A DNA stretch of 64,000 nucleotides, taken from the NCBI RefSeq assembly GCF_052065355.1, contig NZ_JBQHUF010000014.1:35361-99360 (forward strand), written 5' to 3'. Of this stretch, positions 17,667 to 25,336 are shown piece by piece. The notes under the pieces were generated by a model. The model had not been told where the DNA came from and did no database searches. It saw only the letters and a program-made list of their open reading frames with translations. The DNA comes from Flavonifractor sp052065355 (GTDB lineage Bacteria > Bacillota > Clostridia > Oscillospirales > Oscillospiraceae). The position numbers and the translations under genes were made by a program. Positions within the stretch are counted from its first letter, which is position 1. Each line of letters starts with the position of its first letter.

Positions 17667-19046
17667 ATGAAGCATCTGGGAATTGAAGTGCCCGTCAAGC
17701 ATGTGCCGGAGCTGGACCCCGGCTTCCTCCCTCTGGGCAAATTCTGCGCATCCTTCCTGAAGGACGCCAAAAAGCCTCTGGACCTGGCAGTGGAGCGGGC
17801 CGGCGGCGAGGTGGCAGTGTACAAGACCTTTATCCACGGCACCCCCGACATGGCTGAGGCCGACCGGTACTATGTGGACCGCCTCATTAAGACCATGCTG
17901 TGGTACATGGGTGGTTTTAAGGTATATATCAGCGGCGACAAGGAGATCTTTGAGGCTATGAAGGCCACCTACTGTGTGGGCGGCAAGCGGTCCTTTGACG
18001 CCGAGTTCATGTCCAACGTGTATGAGAAGCCCTTTGAGGTGGTGTACTGCGACGCGGTCCCCGCCGAGAAGAGTAATCCCCAGGCGGTAGGCCGTCACCT
18101 GGGCGGCTGCCGCATCGGCTTTGACGCCGGCGGCTCCGACCGGAAGGTGTCCGCCGTCATCGACGGCCAGCCTGTGTTCTCTGAAGAGGTGGTGTGGTAT
18201 CCCAAGGTCACTGCCGATCCGGACTACCACTATGACGGCATCGTGGCCGCCCTGAAGTCCGCCGCCGAGCATATGCCTCGTGTGGACGCGGTAGGCGTGT
18301 CCTCCGCCGGCATTTACATCGAGAACCGCACCATGGTGGCCTCCCTGTTCCTGAAGGTACCCAAGGAGGACTTTGATGCCAAGGTGAAGGACATCTACAT
18401 CCGGGCCATCACCGATACCTTCGGCGACGTGCCCTACGTGGTGGCCAACGACGGTGACGTGTCCGCTCTGGCCGGCGCCATGAGCCTGGAGGAAAACAAC
18501 ATCATGGGCATCGCCATGGGTACCAGCGAGGCTGTGGGCTATGTGGATGAAAACGGCAACATCACCGGCTGGCTCAACGAGCTGGCTTTCGCCCCGGTGG
18601 ATGTGAACCCCAACGCCATGGAGGACGAGTGGTCCGGCGACATCGGCTGCGGCGTGAAGTACTTCTCCCAGGACGGCGTCATCAAGCTGGCTCCCGCCGC
18701 CGGCATCAACCTCTCCCCCGATCTGGCTCCCGCCCAGAAGCTGAAGGAGATCCAGAAGATCATGGAGCAGCCCAACTCCCCCGCCGAGGCCATTTTCCGC
18801 TCCATCGGCGTGTACCTGGGCCACTCTCTGGCCCTGTACCACCACTTCTACGGCTTCAAGCACGTGCTGCTGCTGGGCCGGGTCATGTCCGGCAAGGGCG
18901 GCGACATCATCCTGGAGACCTGCAAGAACGTGCTGGCCGACGAGTACCCCGAGATCGCCGACAAGATCAATCCCACCCTGCCCGACGAAAAGGCCCGCCG
19001 GGTGGGTCAGTCCGTGGCCGCCGCCTCCCTGCCCGAGCTGAAGTAA
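17667..19046 (+). CDS. ROK-like (ASKHA) sugar kinase, probable GlcNAc/ManNAc kinase
   Basis: 459-residue protein with an unusual N-terminal domain of about 145 residues before an actin-like ATPase fold. Seen: a phosphate-1 loop variant IGFDAGGSDRK near 150, SSAGIYIENR, the NDGDVSALAGA catalytic-region motif and MGTSEAVGY. The ROK zinc signature CxCGxxGC is absent. From context it would phosphorylate GlcNAc made by the divergent epimerase and so feed NagA. AAAGGAGG precedes the start. Substrate is inference; the N-terminal domain is unassigned. Confidence 0.75.
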   Translation: MKHLGIEVPVKHVPELDPGFLPLGKFCASFLKDAKKPLDLAVERAGGEVAVYKTFIHGTPDMAEADRYYVDRLIKTMLWYMGGFKVYISGDKEIFEAMKATYCVGGKRSFDAEFMSNVYEKPFEVVYCDAVPAEKSNPQAVGRHLGGCRIGFDAGGSDRKVSAVIDGQPVFSEEVVWYPKVTADPDYHYDGIVAALKSAAEHMPRVDAVGVSSAGIYIENRTMVASLFLKVPKEDFDAKVKDIYIRAITDTFGDVPYVVANDGDVSALAGAMSLEENNIMGIAMGTSEAVGYVDENGNITGWLNELAFAPVDVNPNAMEDEWSGDIGCGVKYFSQDGVIKLAPAAGINLSPDLAPAQKLKEIQKIMEQPNSPAEAIFRSIGVYLGHSLALYHHFYGFKHVLLLGRVMSGKGGDIILETCKNVLADEYPEIADKINPTLPDEKARRVGQSVAAASLPELK

Positions 19047-19047
19047 G

Positions 19048-19689
19048 ATGCGCCGGCACATCGTCTGCCTGGGAGACTCCAACACCCACGGCTACAGCCC
19101 GGACGCGCCCCAGTTCCGCTTTGGAGAAGAGGAGCGCTGGACTTGCCTGCTCCAGCGGGCGCTGGGTCAGGATTATCTGGTGCTGGAGGAGGGGCTGCCC
19201 GGCCGCACCACCGTCTTTGAGGACCCGGTGGAGGAGGGTATGCCCGCCCTCCCCTACCTCTATCCCTGCCTGAAGAGCCACGCCCCGGTGGATCTGCTGG
19301 TCATCATGCTGGGAACCAACGACACCAAGGAGCGGCTAAGCGCCAACGCCTGTGCCATCGGCAAGGGTATGACCCGGCTGGTGCGGAAGGCCCAGAGCAT
19401 CGACTGCTGGGGAGAAAAGGGTCCCAACATCCTGCTGATCGCTCCCCTGGCCATCGGCAAGGGCGTGGAGCGCTCTCCGGTGGCTCAGGAGATGGGCCAG
19501 GGCTGCGTGGAGAAGTCCCTCCGGCTGCCCGGCCAGTTCCGGGCCGCCGCCAAAGAGCTGGGCTGCGCCTTCCTGGACGCCAACACGCTGGGACTGGAGC
19601 AGAACCAGGTGGACCACATGCACCTGACCCGGGACAGCCACCGGCTACTGGCTGAGGCTTTGGCCCAGCTGATCCCTACATTATTATAA
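19048..19689 (+). CDS. SGNH/GDSL hydrolase
   Basis: 213-residue serine esterase of the SGNH fold. Block I is CLGDSNTHG (nucleophile Ser), the oxyanion Gly lies in EGLPGRTT, block III is LGTNDTK, and the catalytic Asp-His pair lies in VDHMHLT near the C terminus. No signal peptide, so cytoplasmic. It starts one base after the kinase stop, so is coupled to it. In this locus an O-acetyl sialic acid or amino-sugar esterase role is plausible but unproven. Confidence 0.88.
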   Translation: MRRHIVCLGDSNTHGYSPDAPQFRFGEEERWTCLLQRALGQDYLVLEEGLPGRTTVFEDPVEEGMPALPYLYPCLKSHAPVDLLVIMLGTNDTKERLSANACAIGKGMTRLVRKAQSIDCWGEKGPNILLIAPLAIGKGVERSPVAQEMGQGCVEKSLRLPGQFRAAAKELGCAFLDANTLGLEQNQVDHMHLTRDSHRLLAEALAQLIPTLL

Positions 19690-19693
19690 AGAT

Positions 19694-19729
19694 AAAAAAG
19701 GAGACCGCCTTGAGGCGGTCTCCTTTTTT
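19694..19729. terminator. Bidirectional rho-independent terminator
   Basis: The stem GGAGACCGCC / GGCGGTCTCC with a TTGA loop is flanked by six A and six T residues. It ends the kinase-hydrolase unit and the converging YesL-like gene. Confidence 0.93.
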
Positions 19730-20363
19730 ACTCTTCTTGCTGTTCCTCCCGCTGAGCCTGGATATAGGGGCGGAAGATCCGCTCCAGCGGAAAGGAATGA
19801 AACAGGGCCAGCACCGCCGGCAGAACAGCGGCCAGTACCGGGATGTAAGAACAGATCCAGATAGACAGAGCCAGCAGCAGCCCCATCCCCACAGTGGAGG
19901 GGAGGTGAGCCATAGCCAGCTTGGAGCAGTTGAGCAGCAGCCCTCCCGTGCGGAAGGTGAAGCGGGACAGCACGGGAAACACATAGCACAGCGCCCCCAA
20001 CGGCAGCAGCAGGAAGATCTGATAGGCTACATAGAGCACATACCCCGCCTGCCCCACCACAGCCGTCTGGTACAGCAGTCCCTGGAGGAACACCAGCAGC
20101 ACCCCCGCCGGCAGGATGACCAGGGTAGTCAGCACCCCTACCTTCAGATTATCCCGGAACGTGCGGAAAAACATGACCCAGCTGTTGCGTTCGTTGCCCC
20201 GGATGCACCGGGTCACCGTATTGTACAGGGCCGCAGTGGACGGTCCGATGGTCACCACCGGGATGGAGCAGAACAGCCAGAACACGCTGAGCAGGAACAG
20301 ATCCACGATTTTTCCTGTCACCTGGTAAAATCCGTTTTCCGGATTAAAGATGCCTCCTGCCAC
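19728..20363 (-). CDS. YesL/DUF624 family membrane protein
   Basis: About 211 residues with five or six membrane segments. The N-terminal FNPENGFYQVTGKIVDL followed by LFCSIPVVTIGPSTAALY is characteristic of YesL proteins, which accompany carbohydrate ABC transporter loci in Firmicutes. The GTG at 20363 fits the spacing from GGTGAG; an ATG at 20369 abuts that site. A minus-strand promoter (TTGTAT, 17 bases, TATAAT at 20398-20403) is visible. Exact role unknown. Confidence 0.85.
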   Translation of the reverse strand: MAGGIFNPENGFYQVTGKIVDLFLLSVFWLFCSIPVVTIGPSTAALYNTVTRCIRGNERNSWVMFFRTFRDNLKVGVLTTLVILPAGVLLVFLQGLLYQTAVVGQAGYVLYVAYQIFLLLPLGALCYVFPVLSRFTFRTGGLLLNCSKLAMAHLPSTVGMGLLLALSIWICSYIPVLAAVLPAVLALFHSFPLERIFRPYIQAQREEQQEE

Positions 20364-20438
20364 GCACATCTCACCTTTCGCCGTCAATGATTCTTATATT
20401 ATAGGGTATTTTCCATGAAAATACAAGGCGCAACTCCC

Positions 20439-20467
20439 TTGACATATATAGGCCGCCGATATATAAT
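20439..20467 (+). promoter_or_regulatory. Consensus sigma-A promoter of the padR operon
   Basis: TTGACA (20439-20444) and TATAAT (20462-20467) are separated by exactly 17 bases, directly upstream of the PadR gene. The spacer contains an ATATATAGG half-site like the operator downstream. Confidence 0.92.
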
Positions 20468-20482
20468 CCAATATATCGATAA

Positions 20483-20494
20483 CCTATATATAGG
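20483..20494. promoter_or_regulatory. Candidate PadR operator
   Basis: CCTATATATAGG is a perfect 12-bp palindrome between the -10 element and the padR start, overlapping the ribosome site. Its position suggests autorepression by the PadR protein it precedes. Confidence 0.6.
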
Positions 20495-20503
20495 AGGCTG
20501 GGT

Positions 20504-20851
20504 ATGGAACTGGACAGGAGTCTGGTCAGCGGCAGTATGGCGCTGCTGGTGATGAAGCTGCTGGAAGAGCAGGACATGTACGGCTATCAGATGATTGAGA
20601 CCTTAAAGCAGCGGTCTGACGATACCTTTCGTCTGAAAGCCGGGACCCTCTATCCCCTGCTCCACGGACTGGAGGAAAAGGGGCTGGTCTCCGCCTACGA
20701 GCAGGAGGCCGCTGCGGGAAAGCCCCGGCGCTACTACCACCTGACAGAGGATGGTCATGCCGCCTTGGCGGAAAAAGAGGCGTCCTGGAATGAATACGCC
20801 CGGGCGGTGCAGCGGGTGCTGAAGGGAGGGATCTGCTGTGGAGAAGCCTGA
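20504..20851 (+). CDS. PadR family transcriptional regulator
   Basis: 115-residue winged-helix regulator: GSMALLVMKLLEEQDMYGYQMIETL, then TLYPLLHGLEEKGLVSAY and RYYHLTEDGHAAL wing motifs. No long C-terminal effector domain, as in the small PadR group that controls membrane or envelope operons. It overlaps the next gene by 14 bases, so the partner's expression is coupled to it. AGGAGG lies close upstream of the ATG. Confidence 0.93.
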   Translation: MELDRSLVSGSMALLVMKLLEEQDMYGYQMIETLKQRSDDTFRLKAGTLYPLLHGLEEKGLVSAYEQEAAAGKPRRYYHLTEDGHAALAEKEASWNEYARAVQRVLKGGICCGEA

Positions 20852-22193
20852 TACCATCCGTGGCTATCTGGATGCGGTGGCCGAGCAGATCCGTTGGCGG
20901 CGGGCCCGGCCGGTGGTGACCTGGGAGTTGGAGCGCCATCTGGAGGACCAGCGGGACGCCTTTGCCGCCGAGGGCCATGAGGACGCCGAGGCGATGGCGG
21001 TGGCGGAAATGGGGGACCCGGTATCCGTAGGGGCGGAGCTGGACCGGATGCATCGGCCCAAGCCTCAATGGGGTCTGCTGGCCTTGGCCATCCTGCTGGC
21101 TCTGGCCGGAACCGTCCTCCGGGTGTGGCTGACGGCGGACTGGGATGCCTATTACATGGCAATCAACCCCTACCGGGCGGGCCTGGCCTTTCTTCTGGGC
21201 AGCGGCGCGCTGCTGGTGGGGTATTTTCTGGATTACGGTTGGCTGGGCCGTCGGGGCGGCTGGGTCTACCTAGGCACACTGGTCGTCAGCTTTCTACTGC
21301 TGGTTCTCCCCCATCGGATGCCCAACGGGGTCCATTATTACCTCCGCTGCGTGGTGCTGCTCTACCCTCTGGCCTACACCTTCTGGGTGTACGCCTGCCG
21401 GAAAAAGGGGTGGCCCGGCCTGCTGGCTGCCATGGCGGGCGTTTTCCCCCTGTTTTGGTTCTGTCAGACTGCCCCCTACCTGTTCGGCACTCTCCTGCTG
21501 CTGTCCACGGGCACTTTGGTGCTGCTTATCGCGGCCTGGCAGGACTGGTTCGGCATTGGGCGTTGGAAAACTCTGTGGGTAACGGCAGCCTGCGCCGGAG
21601 CTTCAGCCATCGGGACAGTCTGGTATACCTTCCGGGACGTCTACGCCTCCGCCCGGCTGGCGGCAGCCTTCCACCCGGAACAGTTCGCGGATGGTGTCGG
21701 ATATCATGCCATCCAGATCCAAAACGCCATTGCCGGGGCCAAATGGCTGGGAGAAGGAATCTGGAATTCAGCGGATTCCCGGCCCTATGCACTATCAGTA
21801 CCGGGCTCCGGCACCGACAACTTTCTCACCACACTGATTCATAGGCTGGGCTGGCTGCCTTTCCTGCTGGTGGTGCTGGCCTTCGCAACGCTGGCGGTCT
21901 GGATCCTGCTGCGCTGCCTGCGGCAGAGCAGCCAGCTGGGAAAGGCGGTGGTGCTGGCCACCCTGCTCCCCCTGTGCCTCCAGGCCCTGTTCAGCATCGC
22001 CTGGAACCTGGGCCTCACCCTGCTCAGCAGCCCCTTTCCTCTCATCACCAGCAATATTAACACGGTGCTGGCCATGTTTCTCATCGGGCTGTGTCTATCG
22101 GTCTTTCGGGAGGAGCGCATCGCCCGGGAGAATGTATGCGATAAGATTTCATTTCCTAAATACCGGATCAAAATTTCCATTCAAAAAGTCTGA
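20838..22193 (+). CDS. SEDS (FtsW/RodA-like) membrane protein with permease-prefix N terminus
   Basis: 451 residues. Residues 1-75 form a soluble helical prefix (LERHLEDQRDAF...AEMGDP) like the domain seen in proteins paired with PadR regulators. About ten membrane segments follow. The C-terminal half keeps weak SEDS features: GAKWLGEGIW, GTDNFLTTLIHRLGW (FtsW/RodA TDFIF region) and a final PFPLITSNINTVLAMFLIGLCLS helix. The GTG at 20838 is preceded by GGGAGGG. A glycan polymerase role is possible, but divergence leaves it open. Confidence 0.72.
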   Translation: MEKPDTIRGYLDAVAEQIRWRRARPVVTWELERHLEDQRDAFAAEGHEDAEAMAVAEMGDPVSVGAELDRMHRPKPQWGLLALAILLALAGTVLRVWLTADWDAYYMAINPYRAGLAFLLGSGALLVGYFLDYGWLGRRGGWVYLGTLVVSFLLLVLPHRMPNGVHYYLRCVVLLYPLAYTFWVYACRKKGWPGLLAAMAGVFPLFWFCQTAPYLFGTLLLLSTGTLVLLIAAWQDWFGIGRWKTLWVTAACAGASAIGTVWYTFRDVYASARLAAAFHPEQFADGVGYHAIQIQNAIAGAKWLGEGIWNSADSRPYALSVPGSGTDNFLTTLIHRLGWLPFLLVVLAFATLAVWILLRCLRQSSQLGKAVVLATLLPLCLQALFSIAWNLGLTLLSSPFPLITSNINTVLAMFLIGLCLSVFREERIARENVCDKISFPKYRIKISIQKV

Positions 22194-22196
22194 CAA

Positions 22197-22238
22197 GCAA
22201 AAAAGGGAAGACGCGGTTGATACCGCGTCTTCCCTTTG
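22197..22238 (+). terminator. Rho-independent terminator after the SEDS-like gene
   Basis: A 12-bp stem (GGGAAGACGCGG and complement) with short loop, flanked by A and T runs, begins four bases after the stop codon. Confidence 0.88.
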
Positions 22239-22252
22239 ACTAAAACAAAAAC

Positions 22253-22280
22253 AAAAGGACATCCTTACGGATGTCCTTTT
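22253..22280 (-). terminator. Terminator of the minus-strand tRNA-Leu
   Basis: The hairpin AAAAGGACATCC / GGATGTCCTTTT with a four-base loop lies directly 3' of the leftward tRNA gene; on that strand it ends in a T-run. Confidence 0.8.
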
Positions 22281-22283
22281 TGT

Positions 22284-22371
22284 TGGTGCGCGAGGCGGGA
22301 CTTGAACCCGCACGTGCGTAATGCACACTAGAACCTGAATCTAGCGAGTCTGCCAATTCCACCACTCGCGC
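22284..22371 (-). tRNA. tRNA-Leu (CAG)
   Basis: An 88-nt class II tRNA with encoded CCA. Acceptor stem GCGCGAG pairs with CTCGCGC, the anticodon stem CTAGA/TCTAG encloses TTCAGGT (anticodon CAG), and a variable arm and T arm (GTTCAAGTC) are present. It is identical to the plus-strand copy at 22637. Confidence 0.96.
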
Positions 22372-22405
22372 ATCTTGTTTTGCGCTGTCGTTCAGCGCGA
22401 GATTT

Positions 22406-22434
22406 ATATTACCACGCATCTTTCCACTTGTCAA
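22406..22434 (-). promoter_or_regulatory. Promoter of minus-strand tRNA-Leu
   Basis: Minus strand TTGACA (22429-22434) and TAATAT (22406-22411), 17-base spacer. Confidence 0.82.
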
Positions 22435-22488
22435 CAGTTTTTTTGCTCTTTCTCCAAAATTTTTCCCAGGGCTTGCGAGAATTCAAGG

Positions 22489-22517
22489 TTGACAAATGCT
22501 CCCTGGGCCGCTATAAT
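22489..22517 (+). promoter_or_regulatory. Promoter of plus-strand tRNA-Leu pair
   Basis: TTGACA (22489-22494) and TATAAT (22512-22517) with a 17-base spacer, 30 bases before the first tRNA of the pair; a full-consensus promoter. Confidence 0.92.
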
Positions 22518-22547
22518 AATCAAGCAGTCTTTTGACAGGCTGTTTTT

Positions 22548-22633
22548 GCGGATGTGCTGGAACTGGTAGACTGGCTAGCTTGAGGTGCTAGTGGCCCACG
22601 GCCGTACGGGTTCGAGTCCCGTCATCCGCACCA
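22548..22633 (+). tRNA. tRNA-Leu (GAG)
   Basis: An 86-nt class II tRNA with encoded CCA. Acceptor GCGGATG/CATCCGC, anticodon stem CTAGC/GCTAG enclosing TTGAGGT (anticodon GAG), long variable arm, T arm GTTCGAGTC. Only three bases separate it from the next tRNA. Confidence 0.96.
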
Positions 22634-22636
22634 TAT

Positions 22637-22724
22637 GCGCGAGTGGTGGAATTGGCAGACTCGCTAGATTCAGGTTCTAGTGTGCATTACGCACGTGCGG
22701 GTTCAAGTCCCGCCTCGCGCACCA
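22637..22724 (+). tRNA. tRNA-Leu (CAG), second copy
   Basis: Same 88-nt sequence as the minus-strand copy at 22284-22371, co-transcribed with tRNA-Leu(GAG). Anticodon CAG lies within TTCAGGT; CCA is encoded. Confidence 0.96.
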
Positions 22725-22725
22725 C

Positions 22726-22760
22726 AAAGCCTTGAAACCATTTGGTTTCAAGGCTTTTTT
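22726..22760 (+). terminator. Terminator of the tRNA-Leu pair
   Basis: The stem AAGCCTTGAAACC / GGTTTCAAGGCTT with short loop is followed by a T-run, immediately after the tRNA. Confidence 0.92.
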
Positions 22761-22784
22761 ACTATTCTGCAGGGGGTGGAATTT

Positions 22785-23624
22785 ATGACAGGCATCATTG
22801 ACGTGGGCGGCGGGATGCGGGGCATCTACACTGCGGGCGTATACGACTATCTGCTGGACCACAATATTTCTCTGGACTACTGCCTGGGCGTCTCGGCAGG
22901 CAGCGCCAACCTGGTCTCCTATCTGGCCGGGCAGCGGGGCCGCAACCGCCGGTTTTACACCAACTACGCCAACCGCCGGGAGTATATGAGCCTGCACAAC
23001 TTCGTGACCACCGGCTCCTATGTGGATGTGGACTACATCTACTCCACCCTCAGTGACTCCCACGGGGAGGACCCCATCGACTACGCCGCCTTTGAGGCCA
23101 ATCCCAGCCAATATGTGGCGGTGGCTACCGACGCACGGACCGGTATGGCCCGCTATTTTACCCGGGCGGACGTCCACCCGGACGATTTCTCCGTGGTCAA
23201 GGCCTCCTGCTGCCTGCCCATTGCCTGCCGTCCCTACCGGATCGACGGGATTCCCTATTTCGACGGCGGCGTGGCCGACCCGGTACCCTATCGCAAGGCC
23301 CTGGAGGACGGCTGCGACAAGATCATCGTCCTGCTCACCCGCCCCCGGGACTTCCGCCGTCCGCCCCTCAGCCATCCCCATGTGGCACAGCTGGCTCTCC
23401 ACACCTATCCCAAGGCGCTGGAGGCCCTGCTCCAGCGTCACCTGCGGTACAACCAGGCGGTGGAGGAAGTCATTGAGCTGGAAATGCAGGGCAAGGCCCT
23501 GCTGCTGGCTCCCGCCGATATCGACGGCATCAGCACCCTGAAGCGCAACGGTCTGGCTATGGACCGGCTGTACGGTTACGGCTATCAGGACGGCGCCAAG
23601 CTGGAGGCCTTCCTGAACCACTGA
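22785..23624 (+). CDS. Patatin-like phospholipase family protein
   Basis: 279-residue acyl hydrolase. It has the oxyanion loop DVGGGMRGIYTAGVYDYL, the GVSAGS nucleophile elbow (GxSxG, Ser near residue 43) and DGGVADPVP with the catalytic Asp. It resembles the YjjU/RssA bacterial group. The ATG at 22785 follows an AGGGGG site; a longer upstream frame reads through the tRNA and is not real. Substrate unknown. Fourteen bases separate it from the AlbA-like gene. Confidence 0.92.
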   Translation: MTGIIDVGGGMRGIYTAGVYDYLLDHNISLDYCLGVSAGSANLVSYLAGQRGRNRRFYTNYANRREYMSLHNFVTTGSYVDVDYIYSTLSDSHGEDPIDYAAFEANPSQYVAVATDARTGMARYFTRADVHPDDFSVVKASCCLPIACRPYRIDGIPYFDGGVADPVPYRKALEDGCDKIIVLLTRPRDFRRPPLSHPHVAQLALHTYPKALEALLQRHLRYNQAVEEVIELEMQGKALLLAPADIDGISTLKRNGLAMDRLYGYGYQDGAKLEAFLNH

Positions 23625-23638
23625 AAGGAGAAGCGCTC

Positions 23639-24094
23639 ATGTTTGACGTCAGTCAGATCCCCCATTACCGGGAAAACAACCGTCTGGAGGCCAAGCTGGC
23701 TACCGGCGGCCTGCCCCACAGCATCTGGGAGACCTACTCCGCCTTCGCCAACTCCTACGGCGGGGTGATCCTGCTGGGGGTGGAGGAGCTGCCCGACCAC
23801 TCCCTCCGGGCCCAGGGTCTACTGGATCCCCAGGAGCTGATCGAGGAGTTCACCGCCCTGCTCTCCGACCCCAAGGTGGTCAGCGTCAATCTGCTGGGCG
23901 AGAACGACATCCAGATCCTCTCTGTGGACGGAAAGGACATCATCGCCATCTGCGTCCCCATGGCGGAGCAGGATCAGCTGCCGGTGTACATCGGCGGCGA
24001 CCTGGTGCGGGGCTCCTACCGCCGCAGCGGCGACGGGGACTATCACTGCACCCAGGCGGAGCTCAACGCCATGCTCTCCGGCCGCTCTCATTAA
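23639..24094 (+). CDS. Stand-alone AlbA_2/Schlafen-type putative DNA-binding domain protein
   Basis: 151 residues matching only the N-terminal AlbA_2 (Schlafen AAA_4) module: ENNRLEAKLATGGLP, then FANSYGGVILLGVEE. Larger family members carry C-terminal ATPase or HTH domains that are absent here; the gene ends cleanly before a terminator, so it appears naturally short. AAAGGAG precedes the ATG. Function unknown. Confidence 0.8.
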   Translation: MFDVSQIPHYRENNRLEAKLATGGLPHSIWETYSAFANSYGGVILLGVEELPDHSLRAQGLLDPQELIEEFTALLSDPKVVSVNLLGENDIQILSVDGKDIIAICVPMAEQDQLPVYIGGDLVRGSYRRSGDGDYHCTQAELNAMLSGRSH

Positions 24095-24099
24095 AATCA

Positions 24100-24130
24100 A
24101 ACCGCCCGCCGGCAATGCCGGCGGGCGGTT
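24100..24130. terminator. Rho-independent terminator
   Basis: The stem AACCGCCCGCCGGC with its complement and loop AAT is followed on the plus strand by GTTTTG. It separates the AlbA-like gene from the converging thioredoxin gene. Confidence 0.88.
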
Positions 24131-24137
24131 GTTTTGT

Positions 24138-24452
24138 TTACAGATTAGCGTCCAGTACAGCGGTGTAGGCGGCGGGAGGCATGACGCCCACCTTCCGGTC
24201 GAACTCCTTGCCGTCCTTCAGGAACACCACAGTGGGGATGCTCATGACCCCGAAGCGCATAGCCAGGCCGGGCTCGTCGTCCACGTTCACCTTGCCTACC
24301 AGGGCCTTGCCCTCGTATTTACCGGCCAGGTCCTCCATCACGGGAGAGAGCATCTTGCAGGGGCCGCACCAGGAGGCCCAGAAGTCCACCATAGAAATGC
24401 CGTTGGCAGTCGCCTTGTCAAAACCGTCCTGAGTCAGATGAATGATCGCCAT
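24138..24452 (-). CDS. trxA: Thioredoxin
   Basis: 104-residue thiol-disulfide reductase with the WCGPC active site in DFWASWCGPCKML, cis-Pro motif SIPTVVFLKDGK and the usual fold. The ATG at 24452 follows AAAGGAAG. It is downstream of a thioredoxin reductase-like gene and an ArsR regulator in one leftward operon, so the two enzymes probably act as a pair. Confidence 0.96.
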   Translation of the reverse strand: MAIIHLTQDGFDKATANGISMVDFWASWCGPCKMLSPVMEDLAGKYEGKALVGKVNVDDEPGLAMRFGVMSIPTVVFLKDGKEFDRKVGVMPPAAYTAVLDANL

Positions 24453-24481
24453 AATAAAATCTTCCTTTCTCTGTGTGTATG

Positions 24482-25336
24482 TCATGCAATCGGATTGTGA
24501 TCGATATATTCCGCCGCCCGGTGGCCCGCCACCTGGCCCTCCCCCACGGCCTTGGAGACCTGGAGAGGCAGGCCGGTGCAGTCTCCGGCAGCAAACACGC
24601 CTGGGATACTGGTGGCCATGTTCCGGTCCACCTTGATATAATTTCCGTCCAGCTCCAGCCCGGGGAGCAGGTCCGCCGGAGCCATGGAGGCGCGGAGGAT
24701 GAACACGCCCTCACAGGGGATGGTGGTACTGCCGGCCCGGAGGCCCTCCACCTTCTGTCCGCCCAGCACCTCCACCTTCCCGGCCTTCACCGCCGGGATA
24801 TCGGGCCGCAGAGCGTCGGGCTCATTGGGGCTGATATAGGTGACCTTACAGCCAATCTCCTTCAGCCAGTTGGCCTCCTGGGGAGCGTCGGCCGCCAGGC
24901 CCACCACAGCCACTTCCTTGCCCCGGTAGAGCATCCCGTCACAGGTGGCACAGTAGCTCACCCCTGCGCCCAGGTGCTCCTCCTCCCCGGCGTACTTGGC
25001 GGAGCGCACCACGCCGGTGGCCAGTACCACCGCCCGGGCCTGCTCCATGTCGCTGCCGATACTCAGGTAGAATGTGCCGTTCATGGCCATGATATTCAGT
25101 ACCCGGCCTTCTTTCCGCTCCACGCCCATCTGAGCGGCGTGGGTACGGAACCGCTCCAGCAGTTCTTTGCCGGTCACATCATAAAAGCCCAGATAATTGT
25201 CAATGCGCTGGGTCTTATAGAGCGGATTGTCCCGGTCGTCGCCGCTGACCACCAGCACCGACTTGCCTCGGGCACGGGTCTGGATGGCCGCTGACAGCCC
25301 CGCAGGGCCTCCGCCGATCACCGCAACATCGTACAC
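24482..25336 (-). CDS. Thioredoxin reductase-like flavoprotein with degenerate NADPH site
   Basis: 284-residue two-domain flavoprotein. The FAD motif VIGGGPAGLSAA and the redox pair CATC in SYCATCDG are intact, and a C-terminal GVFAAGDCTG motif binds FAD. The usual NADPH motif (GGGxSA...) is replaced by VVGLAADAPQEA and no HRR motif is seen; the protein is about 30 residues shorter than typical TrxB. This resembles ferredoxin-dependent flavin thioredoxin reductases described in clostridia. Overlaps the arsR stop by 19 bases and precedes trxA. Confidence 0.88.
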   Translation of the reverse strand: MYDVAVIGGGPAGLSAAIQTRARGKSVLVVSGDDRDNPLYKTQRIDNYLGFYDVTGKELLERFRTHAAQMGVERKEGRVLNIMAMNGTFYLSIGSDMEQARAVVLATGVVRSAKYAGEEEHLGAGVSYCATCDGMLYRGKEVAVVGLAADAPQEANWLKEIGCKVTYISPNEPDALRPDIPAVKAGKVEVLGGQKVEGLRAGSTTIPCEGVFILRASMAPADLLPGLELDGNYIKVDRNMATSIPGVFAAGDCTGLPLQVSKAVGEGQVAGHRAAEYIDHNPIA

